Source of the DNA: Candidatus Desulfovibrio intestinavium | Lineage (GTDB): Bacteria > Desulfobacterota > Desulfovibrionia > Desulfovibrionales > Desulfovibrionaceae | Assembly (NCBI GenBank): GCA_019118345.1 | Contig: DWZD01000020.1 | Span: 1 to 38,216, forward strand | DNA: 38,216 bases | Direction of reading: 5' to 3' | Shown: positions 8,274-15,597 of the stretch, piece by piece | Layout of the letters: every line of letters begins with the position of its first letter | Numbering within the stretch: the stretch's first letter is position 1 | Notes under the pieces: model-generated | Told to the model about the DNA's origin: nothing | Database searches by the model: none | What the model saw: the letters and a program-made list of their open reading frames with translations, nothing else | Position numbers and translations under genes: made by a program

Positions 8274-8310
8274 GGGCCGCGCTCCCCTGGGGCGCGGCCC
8301 GTTGTCTTTT
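8274..8310 (+). terminator. rho-independent terminator after lctP
   Basis: Positions 8274-8281 (GGGCCGCG) pair with 8293-8300 (CGCGGCCC) around a C-rich/G-rich loop, followed by GTTGTCTTTT. It begins 24 bases after the permease stop codon. Confidence 0.75.
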
Positions 8311-8346
8311 CCCCGTGCGAAGGCATTTCCGCGCGACTGCCGGGCC

Positions 8347-8373
8347 TCAAGTTTGCCGCTGACCAACCGATAA
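8347..8373 (+). promoter_or_regulatory. sigma28 (FliA) promoter
   Basis: TCAAGTTT (8347-8354), an 11-base spacer, then ACCGATAA (8366-8373). Against the flagellar sigma28 consensus TAAAGTTT-N11-GCCGATAA this is fourteen of sixteen matching bases with exact spacing. It reads towards the small gene starting at 8429 and lies between the permease terminator and that gene. Confidence 0.75.
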
Positions 8374-8428
8374 ATTTGTCAGGAAGGATCCGTTATGACC
8401 GCCACCATGATGCCAAGGAGGGTTGCGT

Positions 8429-8644
8429 ATGGACGGCATGCAGATTTCCGGTGCGCAAATTACGGAAAACGGCACCTTCATGTCCACGGAGGAGCTGCTT
8501 GACGGCAGCCAACCCCAGGCGGATACCCTGACCGCGCTGGTCATCAACAAGACCCTGAACAAGCAGGCGGAACTGGCCGCCCAGCTGCGCAACAGCGCCA
8601 TGCACGACATGGGCAGGGGTCAGCGGTTGGATACCATAGCCTAG
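8429..8644 (+). CDS. small sigma28-controlled protein, possible YjfB-like motility protein
   Basis: 71 aa, function not established. The start at 8429 is set by AAGGAGG eight bases upstream. The N-terminal half is polar (MDGMQISGAQITENGTFMST); residues about 33-66 look like an amphipathic helix (TLTALVINKTLNKQAELAAQ), followed by a short basic end. There is no signal peptide, membrane span or cysteine. The size, the helix rich in Ala, Gln and Lys, and the flagellar sigma28 promoter recall the short 'putative motility protein' (YjfB) family, but the sequence likeness seen by eye is weak. It stands alone between lctP and the convergent fliW operon. It may be a late flagellar or chemotaxis accessory factor, or an export-related small protein. 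Confidence 0.7.
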   Translation: MDGMQISGAQITENGTFMSTEELLDGSQPQADTLTALVINKTLNKQAELAAQLRNSAMHDMGRGQRLDTIA

Positions 8645-8760
8645 GCGAGCGCCGCCGTCGTGCCGCCAGGGGCGCAAACCGCTTTTTTCGCGTCGCACCG
8701 CCGCGAAGCGGACGGTCGCGCGGCCCCTCTGCGGCAATCGGCCTGCGCCCTGCGGGACGC

Positions 8761-8792
8761 AAAAGGCGGGGGAAGGTTGCCCTTCCCCCGCC
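8761..8792 (-). terminator. terminator of the flgN-flgK-flgL-csrA-fliW operon
   Basis: Positions 8765-8776 (GGCGGGGGAAGG) pair perfectly with 8781-8792 around the loop TTGC. On the minus strand the stem is followed by TTTT (8764-8761). It lies about 60 bases past the fliW stop and is convergent with the small plus-strand gene ending at 8644, whose readthrough it could also stop. The rest of 8645-8853 holds no gene. Confidence 0.75.
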
Positions 8793-8853
8793 TCGTCATA
8801 TGCGGCCGTAGCATCGTTGCCGGAAAAGCGGACGCTTTTCGCTGGCGGCAGGC

Positions 8854-9360
8854 TTATGCCTTCCCCTCCTGAGACGAAGCCTTTTCGCTCTTGTCGCTGA
8901 TGCGCTGGAAGACTTCGCGGAAGCTCACCTTCTGCGGGCCGTCATGGGACTGCGGCACCTGCAGGCCCACGCGGGTCTTGAAATTGATGACAATGGGGCC
9001 GCTCAGGTTGAGGCAGGCCTCTTCCGGTTTGCCCATGGGGATGGAGACCGTCACCAAAATGGCCGCATCCTCGGGTTTTTCCAGCTTGAGCAGCATCTGT
9101 TCCGCATCGCCGATGATGACGGGGTAAGACTCAAGGAAGCTGTACGGATCGGTCACCATGAGGCCGAGGGTCGGCGTGGTGGTGCTTTGCAGGATGAGCA
9201 GCGCTCCGCCCTGCTGGATTTGCAGAAGGGTGAAGGAACGCTCATTTTCCAGACCGGCCAGCCCCCGGGGGAAATTGATGATCTTGTCGGCCTCGATGCT
9301 GCGGCGACCAAGGCGGGTATCAATTTCCAGTTCCTTTTTCACATCTTTTTTCTCTTCCAT
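8854..9360 (-). CDS. fliW: flagellar assembly factor FliW
   Basis: 168 aa. The core has the FliW pattern: an [19 protein letters not shown] segment near residues 28-46, a SFLESYPV stretch near 93-100, and the ILVTVSIP...[14 protein letters not shown] block near 120-145. FliW binds CsrA allosterically and blocks its repression of flagellin translation; flagellin competes for FliW. The gene overlaps the csrA 3' end by 22 bases, so regulator and antagonist are translated together. Length is slightly above the usual 140-150 aa because of charged tails at both ends. It is the last gene of the flgN-flgK-flgL operon, which puts the feedback loop under the same sigma54-type promoter. Confidence 0.92.
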   Translation of the reverse strand: MEEKKDVKKELEIDTRLGRRSIEADKIINFPRGLAGLENERSFTLLQIQQGGALLILQSTTTPTLGLMVTDPYSFLESYPVIIGDAEQMLLKLEKPEDAAILVTVSIPMGKPEEACLNLSGPIVINFKTRVGLQVPQSHDGPQKVSFREVFQRISDKSEKASSQEGKA

Positions 9361-9575
9361 AGCTGCAGTGCCACCATCAGATCTTCATTGTTGGAGGGAA
9401 TGGCGCCCTTGTTCTCCTCAATGGCGCGCGTATAAATCTCTTCACGATAAACCGTTGTGTCCGGCGGAATGTCAAGGCCGATCTTGACCTGTTTTCCCTG
9501 CACACCCAACACGGTTATGCGTATGTTTTCACCAAGGCAGATGCTTTCCCCCGGACGGCGCGCAAGTATGAGCAT
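9339..9575 (-). CDS. csrA: carbon storage regulator CsrA (translational repressor)
   Basis: 78 aa. It begins [15 protein letters not shown], the conserved CsrA first strand, and continues with [18 protein letters not shown] and VYREEIY; these are the RNA-binding surfaces of the dimer, including the Leu4-Arg6 and Arg44-like positions. The C-terminal tail (about 58-78) is longer than in the 61-aa E. coli protein, as in other CsrA proteins that are regulated by FliW. CsrA binds GGA-containing hairpins at ribosome-binding sites and represses translation, notably of flagellin. It starts 10 bases after the flgL stop with only a weak ribosome-binding site, which suggests coupling to flgL translation. 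Confidence 0.95.
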   Translation of the reverse strand: MLILARRPGESICLGENIRITVLGVQGKQVKIGLDIPPDTTVYREEIYTRAIEENKGAIPSNNEDLMVALQLWKRKKM

Positions 9576-9585
9576 AAGCCGTCCG

Positions 9586-11139
9586 TTAGATGTAGTTGGA
9601 AAGATTGAGCTGCATGATCATGGACGAGGACTGCAGCACCATGCTGTAGGTCATCTGCTGCCGCGTCAGGTTCGTCAGGAGTTCCGTCAGATCAATGTCC
9701 TCGACATTGCTCAGCAGCTCCTCCTGATCCAGCTTGCGGAAATCCAGAATGTCATACACGGTTTCCACGCGCGTTTCCTTGGCGCCGATCTTGGCGGCCT
9801 GGGATTCCAGATAGGGCATGCAGTCATTGGTCAGCTTGGCCAGCACCTGGGCGCAGCCGTCGCGGTTGTCGCATTCCAGATAGGCAATGAATTCCCCGGC
9901 CAGCTCAAAGATATTCTGTTCGTTGGACAGGGCGGGCTTGTTCTGGTAGTAACCGCCGAAAATCTCCATGCCCACGCTGTTCACGGAAACATAGGTATCT
10001 TCCATGATCTCGAAATTGAGATCCGCGCGGTCGGGATGCACCATGATTTGCGTGCCGGCCGGTATGGTTGAACCGCCCGCGATCCCGGCGGTATTGAAAT
10101 CCATATAGCCGCCGGGAATGGTCAGACGCAGGCTGTCGCCGCCGGTGGTCGTGCCCTTGGCCGTCACCCAGTTGTTGCCGCCGTCGGTGCTGTAGGAATA
10201 GGTGAATTCGTTGCCCGCCGTGGCCAGATCCGCCGCGCTGTCGAAGCGCACCAGCACATCCTTGCCGAAGTTGCCCGAGGCTGCGGCTTCCAGCCCCTCC
10301 TGACCGCCCATGATGGTGATATCCGGCGGCGGATTGTTGTCGTCGCCCTGATAGACGGCCGACGGGCGGATGTAAAGCAGGGTGCCGTTGTTGGCGCCCG
10401 GCCCCGCGTCCACATCGGCGGCGCTGACCTCGAGGCCGTTCGGCACGTAGAGCTGGACGCCGTTGGCCGAGATGGTAAAGGTAGTCGCATTGGGATCGGC
10501 GGCCAGGGTCGCTTCCGTCCAGGTCGTGCCGCCGTCGGCCGACCAGCGGTAGGTGAGGTCGTCATCGCCCACGGTGCCGTCGCTGGTGAACTGCACCATG
10601 ATGGTGGAGTCGGACGCGCCGTCAATGCGGAACGCGCCCTGGCTGGCCGCCTCGCTCCAGTTCTCGTCCCATGAGGTCACGGCAAGGTGTTCCTCGAAGG
10701 CATTGCTGTCATAACGATGCCCGGCAAAAATGCTCTTGCCGTCAAATTCGGTATTGGACAGATTGAGCAGGGTGCCGAACAGCGCCCGGGCCTCCTCGGC
10801 CATGAGCTGCCGCTGCTCGCCGGTGTAGGTGTCCGTGGAGGCCTGTTCCGCCAGTTCCTTGAGCTGGGTCAGCACGTTGTTGGTCTGGGTGGCCACCACG
10901 TTGTCGGCCAGCTGCAGCCAGCCCTGGGCGGTCTCCACATTGGTCTTGTACTGATCCGTATTCTGAATCTGGTTGCGGGCCGTCAGCACGCGGAAGGTGC
11001 CGGCAGGGTCATCGGAGGGGCGGTTGATGCGCTTTTGCGTCGAGCCTTGCATGGTGCTTTCCATGTAGGCGGCAAGCGTCTTCTGCATGTCGTTGACCAT
11101 GCTGCCGTACATATTGCTGTGCGTGATGCGGATGGCCAT
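9586..11139 (-). CDS. flgL: flagellar hook-filament junction protein FlgL
   Basis: 517 aa against about 300 for Salmonella FlgL. Residues 1-145 and 375-517 form the flagellin-like coiled core ([11 protein letters not shown] start, the [15 protein letters not shown] motif near 41-55, C-terminal [14 protein letters not shown] helix). Between them lies an insertion with two copies of a roughly 85-residue beta-rich module: A at about 172-260 ([11 protein letters not shown], later IRP) and B at about 285-372 ([11 protein letters not shown], later VHP). FlgL caps the hook-filament junction beneath the filament. AAGGAGG precedes the ATG. The gene lies 17 bases after flgK, in the usual order. The insert probably forms a surface-exposed domain. 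Confidence 0.92.
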   Translation of the reverse strand: MAIRITHSNMYGSMVNDMQKTLAAYMESTMQGSTQKRINRPSDDPAGTFRVLTARNQIQNTDQYKTNVETAQGWLQLADNVVATQTNNVLTQLKELAEQASTDTYTGEQRQLMAEEARALFGTLLNLSNTEFDGKSIFAGHRYDSNAFEEHLAVTSWDENWSEAASQGAFRIDGASDSTIMVQFTSDGTVGDDDLTYRWSADGGTTWTEATLAADPNATTFTISANGVQLYVPNGLEVSAADVDAGPGANNGTLLYIRPSAVYQGDDNNPPPDITIMGGQEGLEAAASGNFGKDVLVRFDSAADLATAGNEFTYSYSTDGGNNWVTAKGTTTGGDSLRLTIPGGYMDFNTAGIAGGSTIPAGTQIMVHPDRADLNFEIMEDTYVSVNSVGMEIFGGYYQNKPALSNEQNIFELAGEFIAYLECDNRDGCAQVLAKLTNDCMPYLESQAAKIGAKETRVETVYDILDFRKLDQEELLSNVEDIDLTELLTNLTRQQMTYSMVLQSSSMIMQLNLSNYI

Positions 11140-11156
11140 GATGTCCCCTCCTTTGC

Positions 11157-13283
11157 CTACTGCTTCAGCCCGAGCAGGGTTTCCAGCATCTGGTCGGCCG
11201 TGGTGATGAGCTTGGCCGCCGCGACGTAGGAACTCTGATACTTGATGAGATTGGTCAGTTCCTCGTCCAGGTTCACGCCGGAAACCGAGGCCACCCGATC
11301 ATCGAGATCCTGGGTCAGGGTGGTGTGATATTCCGAATTGGTCTTGGACTGCAGGCGATCCGAACCCACCGTGGTGACAAGATTGGCGTAGTAGGTCGAG
11401 ATGCTCTGATTGTCCACGGTCTTCCAGACGGTGGAGATGGTCACGTTCTTGGTGGCCAGCAGGCCCATGTCGTTGGCCAGCGAGTTGTCGCCCACATTCA
11501 TCTGATACTGCCCGTTGACCCGGCCGGCGGCCACATAGTCCGCATTCTGATACAGCATGTCGCTGACGGCCATATCCCCGGCGCTGTCGCCGGAAAAGAA
11601 GCCGTTGATGCCCAGGGCGGCCATGAGACCGCTGGAGTCCGCCCCCATGGCGAAGCTCACATTGCTGTCGGGATTGGTTTCAATGAGCAGGCGGCCGTCC
11701 TGAATGGAGGCCACGAGCATATTGTTGCCCGCCGCATCCGGGAAGGAACGGTTGATGGCGTCGCGCACATCCTCCAGCGTATGCACCGAGGGATCGAAAT
11801 TCTGGATGCCGGCCGTATTGGGGTCAAAGTCCAGCATGCCGGAGGACACATAGTCCCCGGTGGTCTTGTCGTAGAAGTGCAGATTGACGTTGCCGGACTG
11901 CAGGCGGTCGCTGTAGGCGTGCATGGCCTGCGCCGAACCGAGGGCCTGATCGCTGGCCCCGATGACCTGCGTACCCTGGGCATAATCCAGCGGGTTCAGA
12001 CCCACACCCTGGCTGTGCAGGCGGTTCACTTCCCAGATCAGGGCTTCGGCCGTGGCGTTGATTTCATCCAGATAGCGATTGCAGTTGTCGTCGCGCACGT
12101 TGAAATAGGCCGCCAGCTTGCCGCCGGTGAGGCGATCGGTATTTTCCGTGCCGTTCAGATAAATCTGGGGCGTGATGTTTTCCGGGCCGCGGGTCGGCTC
12201 AATCCAGTAAAGGCCGCGCTTGGGCGTGATGTCGAAGCAGTCGCCGGCATGGAAGTTTTCCGTATCGGTGAAGGAGACGGTCAGGTTCTTCACAAGCATC
12301 GAATCCACCTTGCCGTCGCCGTCATTGTCCGTGATGTCAAAGCGCAGTTCCTGACCGTTGTCGTCGCGCAGCCAGGTTCTGCCGCCGTCCAGGGAAACGC
12401 GGAACTGAGGCGGGGGCGTGTCGCCCACGCTGCCGCCGGTCACGATTTCCAGCGTATATTCAAAGCCGTCGGTTCCCTGAAACTCGACCTGCCCCTGATA
12501 GGTGGATTCCGGCTTCAGGCGATTTTCGGCCTGGGCGGGCAGCATTTCCAGTTCCCAGCTCGTCTGGCCGTCGGCCAGCGGCTGCCCGGTGGTCAGCTGC
12601 ACGCGGAAATTGCCCTTGCCGTTGTCGATGGTTTCCACATCCGCCAGCGTGGCCAGCTCGCGCACCAGCCGGTCGCGCTCATCATACAGATCGTTGGGAT
12701 TGCTGATGCCTTCCACGGTATTGGCCGTGATCTGCTTGTTGATGGAGGCGATGGACTTGGCGATTTCGTTGACGCGGGCCACGGCGGCGTCAATGGAAAC
12801 ATCCATTTCGGCCTGAATCTGCTTGATGCTGTCCACGGTGGAGGAAAACATGTCCCCCATGGAGTCGGCATAGGACAAAAGCGCCTCGCGATGGGCCGTA
12901 CTGTCGGGATAGAGCGCCATATCCTGCCAGGCCTCGAAGAACTGGCTGATGGAGGAATTGACGCCCGAGCGGTTGGCCTCGTTGAACAGGCTTTCCAGCG
13001 AGGTCAGCACGGTATCCTGCTCATTCCAGCGGGACGAGACTGTGGACTGCCGCACATAGGAGCGTTCCAGAAAGGCGTCGTAATAGCGCAGCACCTGCTG
13101 CGCATTGACGCCCATGCCCTGTGCGCCGGGCTTGGTGGTAATGGAATAGGCATCGCGCTGATCCACATACTGGCGCGAATAGCCTTCGGTATCGGCATTG
13201 GCAATATTGTTGCCGGTGACGGAAATCCAGGCCTGCGAGGCGTTTAGGGCCGACTTCCCGATATTCATCAAACCGCTCAGCAT
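11157..13283 (-). CDS. flgK: flagellar hook-associated protein FlgK
   Basis: 708 aa from the ATG at 13283, which has GGGAGG eight bases upstream; a GTG six bases earlier would be too close to that site. The N-terminus (LSGLMNIGKSALNASQAWIS, then VTGNNIANADTEGYSRQ) is the FlgK/flagellar rod-hook signature. The C-terminal helix (VSGVNLDEELTNLIKYQSSY) is also typical. Residues about 260-356 contain an inserted module with FRVSLDGGRTW and an Asp-rich DITDNDGDGKVD stretch that could bind calcium. It resembles the two modules in FlgL. FlgK is the first junction protein exported after the hook, with FlgN as chaperone; flgN lies immediately upstream, two bases away. Confidence 0.94.
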   Translation of the reverse strand: MLSGLMNIGKSALNASQAWISVTGNNIANADTEGYSRQYVDQRDAYSITTKPGAQGMGVNAQQVLRYYDAFLERSYVRQSTVSSRWNEQDTVLTSLESLFNEANRSGVNSSISQFFEAWQDMALYPDSTAHREALLSYADSMGDMFSSTVDSIKQIQAEMDVSIDAAVARVNEIAKSIASINKQITANTVEGISNPNDLYDERDRLVRELATLADVETIDNGKGNFRVQLTTGQPLADGQTSWELEMLPAQAENRLKPESTYQGQVEFQGTDGFEYTLEIVTGGSVGDTPPPQFRVSLDGGRTWLRDDNGQELRFDITDNDGDGKVDSMLVKNLTVSFTDTENFHAGDCFDITPKRGLYWIEPTRGPENITPQIYLNGTENTDRLTGGKLAAYFNVRDDNCNRYLDEINATAEALIWEVNRLHSQGVGLNPLDYAQGTQVIGASDQALGSAQAMHAYSDRLQSGNVNLHFYDKTTGDYVSSGMLDFDPNTAGIQNFDPSVHTLEDVRDAINRSFPDAAGNNMLVASIQDGRLLIETNPDSNVSFAMGADSSGLMAALGINGFFSGDSAGDMAVSDMLYQNADYVAAGRVNGQYQMNVGDNSLANDMGLLATKNVTISTVWKTVDNQSISTYYANLVTTVGSDRLQSKTNSEYHTTLTQDLDDRVASVSGVNLDEELTNLIKYQSSYVAAAKLITTADQMLETLLGLKQ

Positions 13284-13285
13284 GA

Positions 13286-13753
13286 TCACAGCCTCCCGGA
13301 AAGAATGGCCGCATCAGGATGGGCCTTGTAGCGCATGGTTCCCCGCGCGCCATACACGGCGGCATCGGGCGGCGTGACCTGCTTGGTCAGATGCCTGAGG
13401 TTGCGTGTGCTCTGATCAAGCAGCGCCAGCGAAAGCTGGGCATTGCGCGAAGCCTGACGGGCCGCCAGCTGCTCTCCCCGATCCACTTCGGCAAAAATGT
13501 CCCGCAGCTCGGCGGCCTGATCTTCCGGCAGGGTTTCGGCGTACTTGAGGACGCGCTGCCCGCCAAGCGCCTGAATCACGCAGCGCTTTTCCGCCGCAAG
13601 CTGCCGGATAAGCTCCTGAAGGGAAAATTCCAGCGACACCACGGCATCGGCCTGGCGTTCCATGATGGAAAAATATTCCTCCTGCAGGAGTTCGGACAGC
13701 AGGGCAAGAGCCTTGGACTGGCGGCGCAAAGACTGGCTGACGATGCGAAACAT
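13286..13753 (-). CDS. flgN: flagellar export chaperone FlgN
   Basis: 155 aa if started at the ATG at 13753 (MFRIVSQSLRRQSKALALL), which has TAAGGAT seven bases before it; the ATG two codons earlier sits too close to that site. The protein is almost entirely alpha-helical with heptad-like leucines, as FlgN proteins are. Residues near 30-60 (EYFSIMERQADAVVSLEFSLQELIRQLA) and 95-130 form the two long helices. FlgN escorts FlgK and FlgL to the type III export gate, and both substrates are encoded next in the same operon. Similarity within the family is low, so the call leans partly on position. Confidence 0.8.
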   Translation of the reverse strand: MFRIVSQSLRRQSKALALLSELLQEEYFSIMERQADAVVSLEFSLQELIRQLAAEKRCVIQALGGQRVLKYAETLPEDQAAELRDIFAEVDRGEQLAARQASRNAQLSLALLDQSTRNLRHLTKQVTPPDAAVYGARGTMRYKAHPDAAILSGRL

Positions 13754-13840
13754 GGGCATATCCTTACATTTTTGCATCCGCCTCCCCCTACGTGAAGCGG
13801 CGGAACTTTCTGCCGCCGGGGAGGCGCGCACCTGCTATTG

Positions 13841-13856
13841 TGCAAGAGATATGCCG
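13841..13856 (-). promoter_or_regulatory. sigma54 promoter candidate for flgN-flgK-flgL-csrA-fliW
   Basis: On the minus strand CGGCATATCTCTTGCA fits the sigma54 -24/-12 consensus (TGGCACG-N4-TTGCA), with the invariant GG and GC at the exact distance. A start near 13829 gives a leader of about 76 bases before flgN. That leader contains a GC-rich hairpin near 13799-13819. Confidence 0.6.
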
Positions 13857-13870
13857 ATGTTTTGACAAGA

Positions 13871-14013
13871 GCGCCCGCCCGCGAGGGAGGACAACATCTC
13901 GCAACCGTGTCGTCAATGGCATCGAAAAGCGCCCGCCCGCGAGGCGGCAGACCATCTTCAGCGCGCTGACGGTAAAATCGGAGAGCGCCCGCCCCCGCAA
14001 GGGGCAGACGCTC
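13871..14013. repeat. three degenerate GC-rich repeats, period about 57 bases
   Basis: Units beginning at 13871, 13929 and 13985 share the opening GCGCCCGCCC and a looser continuation ending in a GGACA or GCAGAC element, each about 28 bases long. The intervening 27-30 bases are unrelated. Each unit can fold on the minus strand with a TCGC or TTGC loop and a conserved right arm (GGGCGGGCGCT). The gene-free stretch is 13754-14112 (359 bases). The array may be tandem terminators or an intergenic repeat; a decayed CRISPR is less likely because the units diverge strongly. Confidence 0.6.
13983..14013 (-). terminator. hairpin after flgJ, probable terminator of flgI-flgJ
   Basis: The third repeat unit folds on the minus strand into about 13 base pairs (outer GAGCG with CGCTC, inner GCCCC with GGGGC, two U-G wobbles) around a TTGCG loop. 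TCTCCGATTTT follows. It begins about 100 bases past the flgJ stop and separates flgI-flgJ from the next promoter. Confidence 0.5.
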
Positions 14014-14112
14014 TGAGTCATGCGGCGCGCCTGTTCGCGCCCGAAAGAAGTAGATGATGCGTTTTCTCAGCCGTGGCGGAAGCCGCCGGGCCGTGCAGGC
14101 CCGGAAGCCGGA

Positions 14113-15597
14113 TCAGGACAGGGGAACGCCGGCGATGAGCGCCTCTTCCGCGCTCAGGCGGGAGTCGCCCATTTCCTGCTGGCCCGCACGGGACGGACGC
14201 ACCTGCCCCATGCCGGCCTGGGACGCGGTCAGCGGCGGTATGCCGGAAGGCGCCAGCCCCTGACCCGCGGCGGCCTGCGAGGGCTGGGTCGCCGCCTGCG
14301 CGCCGGTCAGCGGCGCCACATTCGCCTGTCCCGCTGCAGGCTGGCCCTGCAGGGCATTCAGCTGCTGCTGTTGGGCCTGGGCCTGCAACTGTGCGGCTTC
14401 CAGCGGCACGGTCTGCGGCGGCTGGATCACCTGCTGCGCGGCATTCTGGTTGCCCTGGGCATGGTAGGCCCGGATGCCCTGCCCGGCCTTCTTGCCCCCG
14501 GCGTCCACGTTGAGGGTGCGGATGAGATCCTGATTCAGGCCCTGCCGCAGCTGTTGCGCCTGCTCGGGCATATTGGTCTGGTACCGGATGCGCACCACTT
14601 CCGGCCGGCTGTCCGCCGGGGCGGCATTGGCGGCATTGGCGGGCTGCGCCGCCTGCGCCGCAGCCGGATTCAGAGGCTGGACGGTCTGGGCGGGCTGAAA
14701 AAGAGCGGGCTGCTGCATGGCCGCCTGCATGGCCGCAGGCGTCCCCGCCGGGCTGAAGGCCCCGGTCTGGGCCGGCTCCATGTCGCCGGTCTCGCGCCGC
14801 TGACGGCGGGACATGGCGGGCCGCACGCCGTTGCCCAGCTTGTCGCCGGCCAGGCGCTGGGCCTGTTGGGCCATTTGCAGGCCGGAAAGCTGCCCGGACT
14901 GGCGCGTGTGGGGGCGCACCTGAATCTGCCGGCTTTCCGGCTGCGGCGCGGCAGCGGTCAGCTGCGGCGCGGCGGCGGGCTGGGGCACGGCGGCCGGTTG
15001 CGGCGACAGGCCCTGCGACCCGGCTTCCGCAGCCTGCCCCTCAGCGACCACTCCGTTCACCGGCGCATAGCCCTCATACATGTTCACGGGCTGCGCCCGG
15101 GGTGTGGGCGTGGGGGTCGCCGCCTTTTCCGGCGCGCTTGCGGTCGTCGCCCGCGCGGCCTCGGGCGAGGGGATGAGCGGTGCGGCCTCGGCCAGGAAGG
15201 CGGACGTTCTGCCCGCACTGCCTGCGGCGCCGCGACTGGCGGAGACGAGATTGCGCGAAAGCTGCTCATACATCATGTCGGCAAGACCGATGCCGCCGGC
15301 GCTGGCCATGGACTTGGCCAGTTCCTGATCATACATGTCCTGCCACATCTTTTCATCCCGGCTGTGCAGCAGGCCGCCCTGCGGCAGGGTGGCGCGCATC
15401 TGCTGCCACATCTTCTGGATGAAGATGGATTCAAAGCCCTGACAGGCCTCGCGCAGCTTGCGTTCCTTCTGTTCGGGCGTCAGACGGCTGGAGGCGGACT
15501 CGTTGAGGCCGCGCACCTTGTGCTGCAGTTCGAGCTGCCGCCCCTGACTCTGGCCCAGGGAAGCCTGCATCATGCTGGAATCAAATGCCGAAGCCAT
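14113..15597 (-). CDS. flgJ: FlgJ-type rod-binding protein with long disordered tail
   Basis: 494 aa. Residues about 40-115 match the FlgJ N-terminal rod-binding domain (REACQGFESIFIQKMWQQM, then MWQDMYDQELAKSMASAGG and GLADMMYEQL). FlgJ helps the rod cross the periplasm. The usual C-terminal peptidoglycan hydrolase (glucosaminidase or M23) is absent. Instead, residues about 116-494 are low-complexity Ala/Gln/Pro-rich sequence with no recognisable enzyme motif, presumably disordered. The start codon directly follows the flgI stop (TAAATG) and has GGAGG eight bases upstream, inside flgI. Wall opening must depend on another enzyme encoded elsewhere. The rod-binding call is firm; the tail's role is unknown. 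Confidence 0.85.
   Translation of the reverse strand: MASAFDSSMMQASLGQSQGRQLELQHKVRGLNESASSRLTPEQKERKLREACQGFESIFIQKMWQQMRATLPQGGLLHSRDEKMWQDMYDQELAKSMASAGGIGLADMMYEQLSRNLVSASRGAAGSAGRTSAFLAEAAPLIPSPEAARATTASAPEKAATPTPTPRAQPVNMYEGYAPVNGVVAEGQAAEAGSQGLSPQPAAVPQPAAAPQLTAAAPQPESRQIQVRPHTRQSGQLSGLQMAQQAQRLAGDKLGNGVRPAMSRRQRRETGDMEPAQTGAFSPAGTPAAMQAAMQQPALFQPAQTVQPLNPAAAQAAQPANAANAAPADSRPEVVRIRYQTNMPEQAQQLRQGLNQDLIRTLNVDAGGKKAGQGIRAYHAQGNQNAAQQVIQPPQTVPLEAAQLQAQAQQQQLNALQGQPAAGQANVAPLTGAQAATQPSQAAAGQGLAPSGIPPLTASQAGMGQVRPSRAGQQEMGDSRLSAEEALIAGVPLS

Noticed and set aside
6357-8366. Minus-strand open frame of 669 codons under the lactate permease
   Set aside because: It is a Gly/His/Gln-rich shadow of lctP, which has clear permease motifs and a ribosome-binding site on the plus strand.
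13871-14013. CRISPR array
   Set aside because: Only three units, with strong divergence outside a 10-16 base core and hairpin-forming arms; no cas genes in the window.
13788-14021. Open frames of about 75 codons on both strands through the flgJ-flgN gap
   Set aside because: They translate the GC-rich repeats, giving repeated SARPRG-like peptides, with no ribosome-binding site and no known family.
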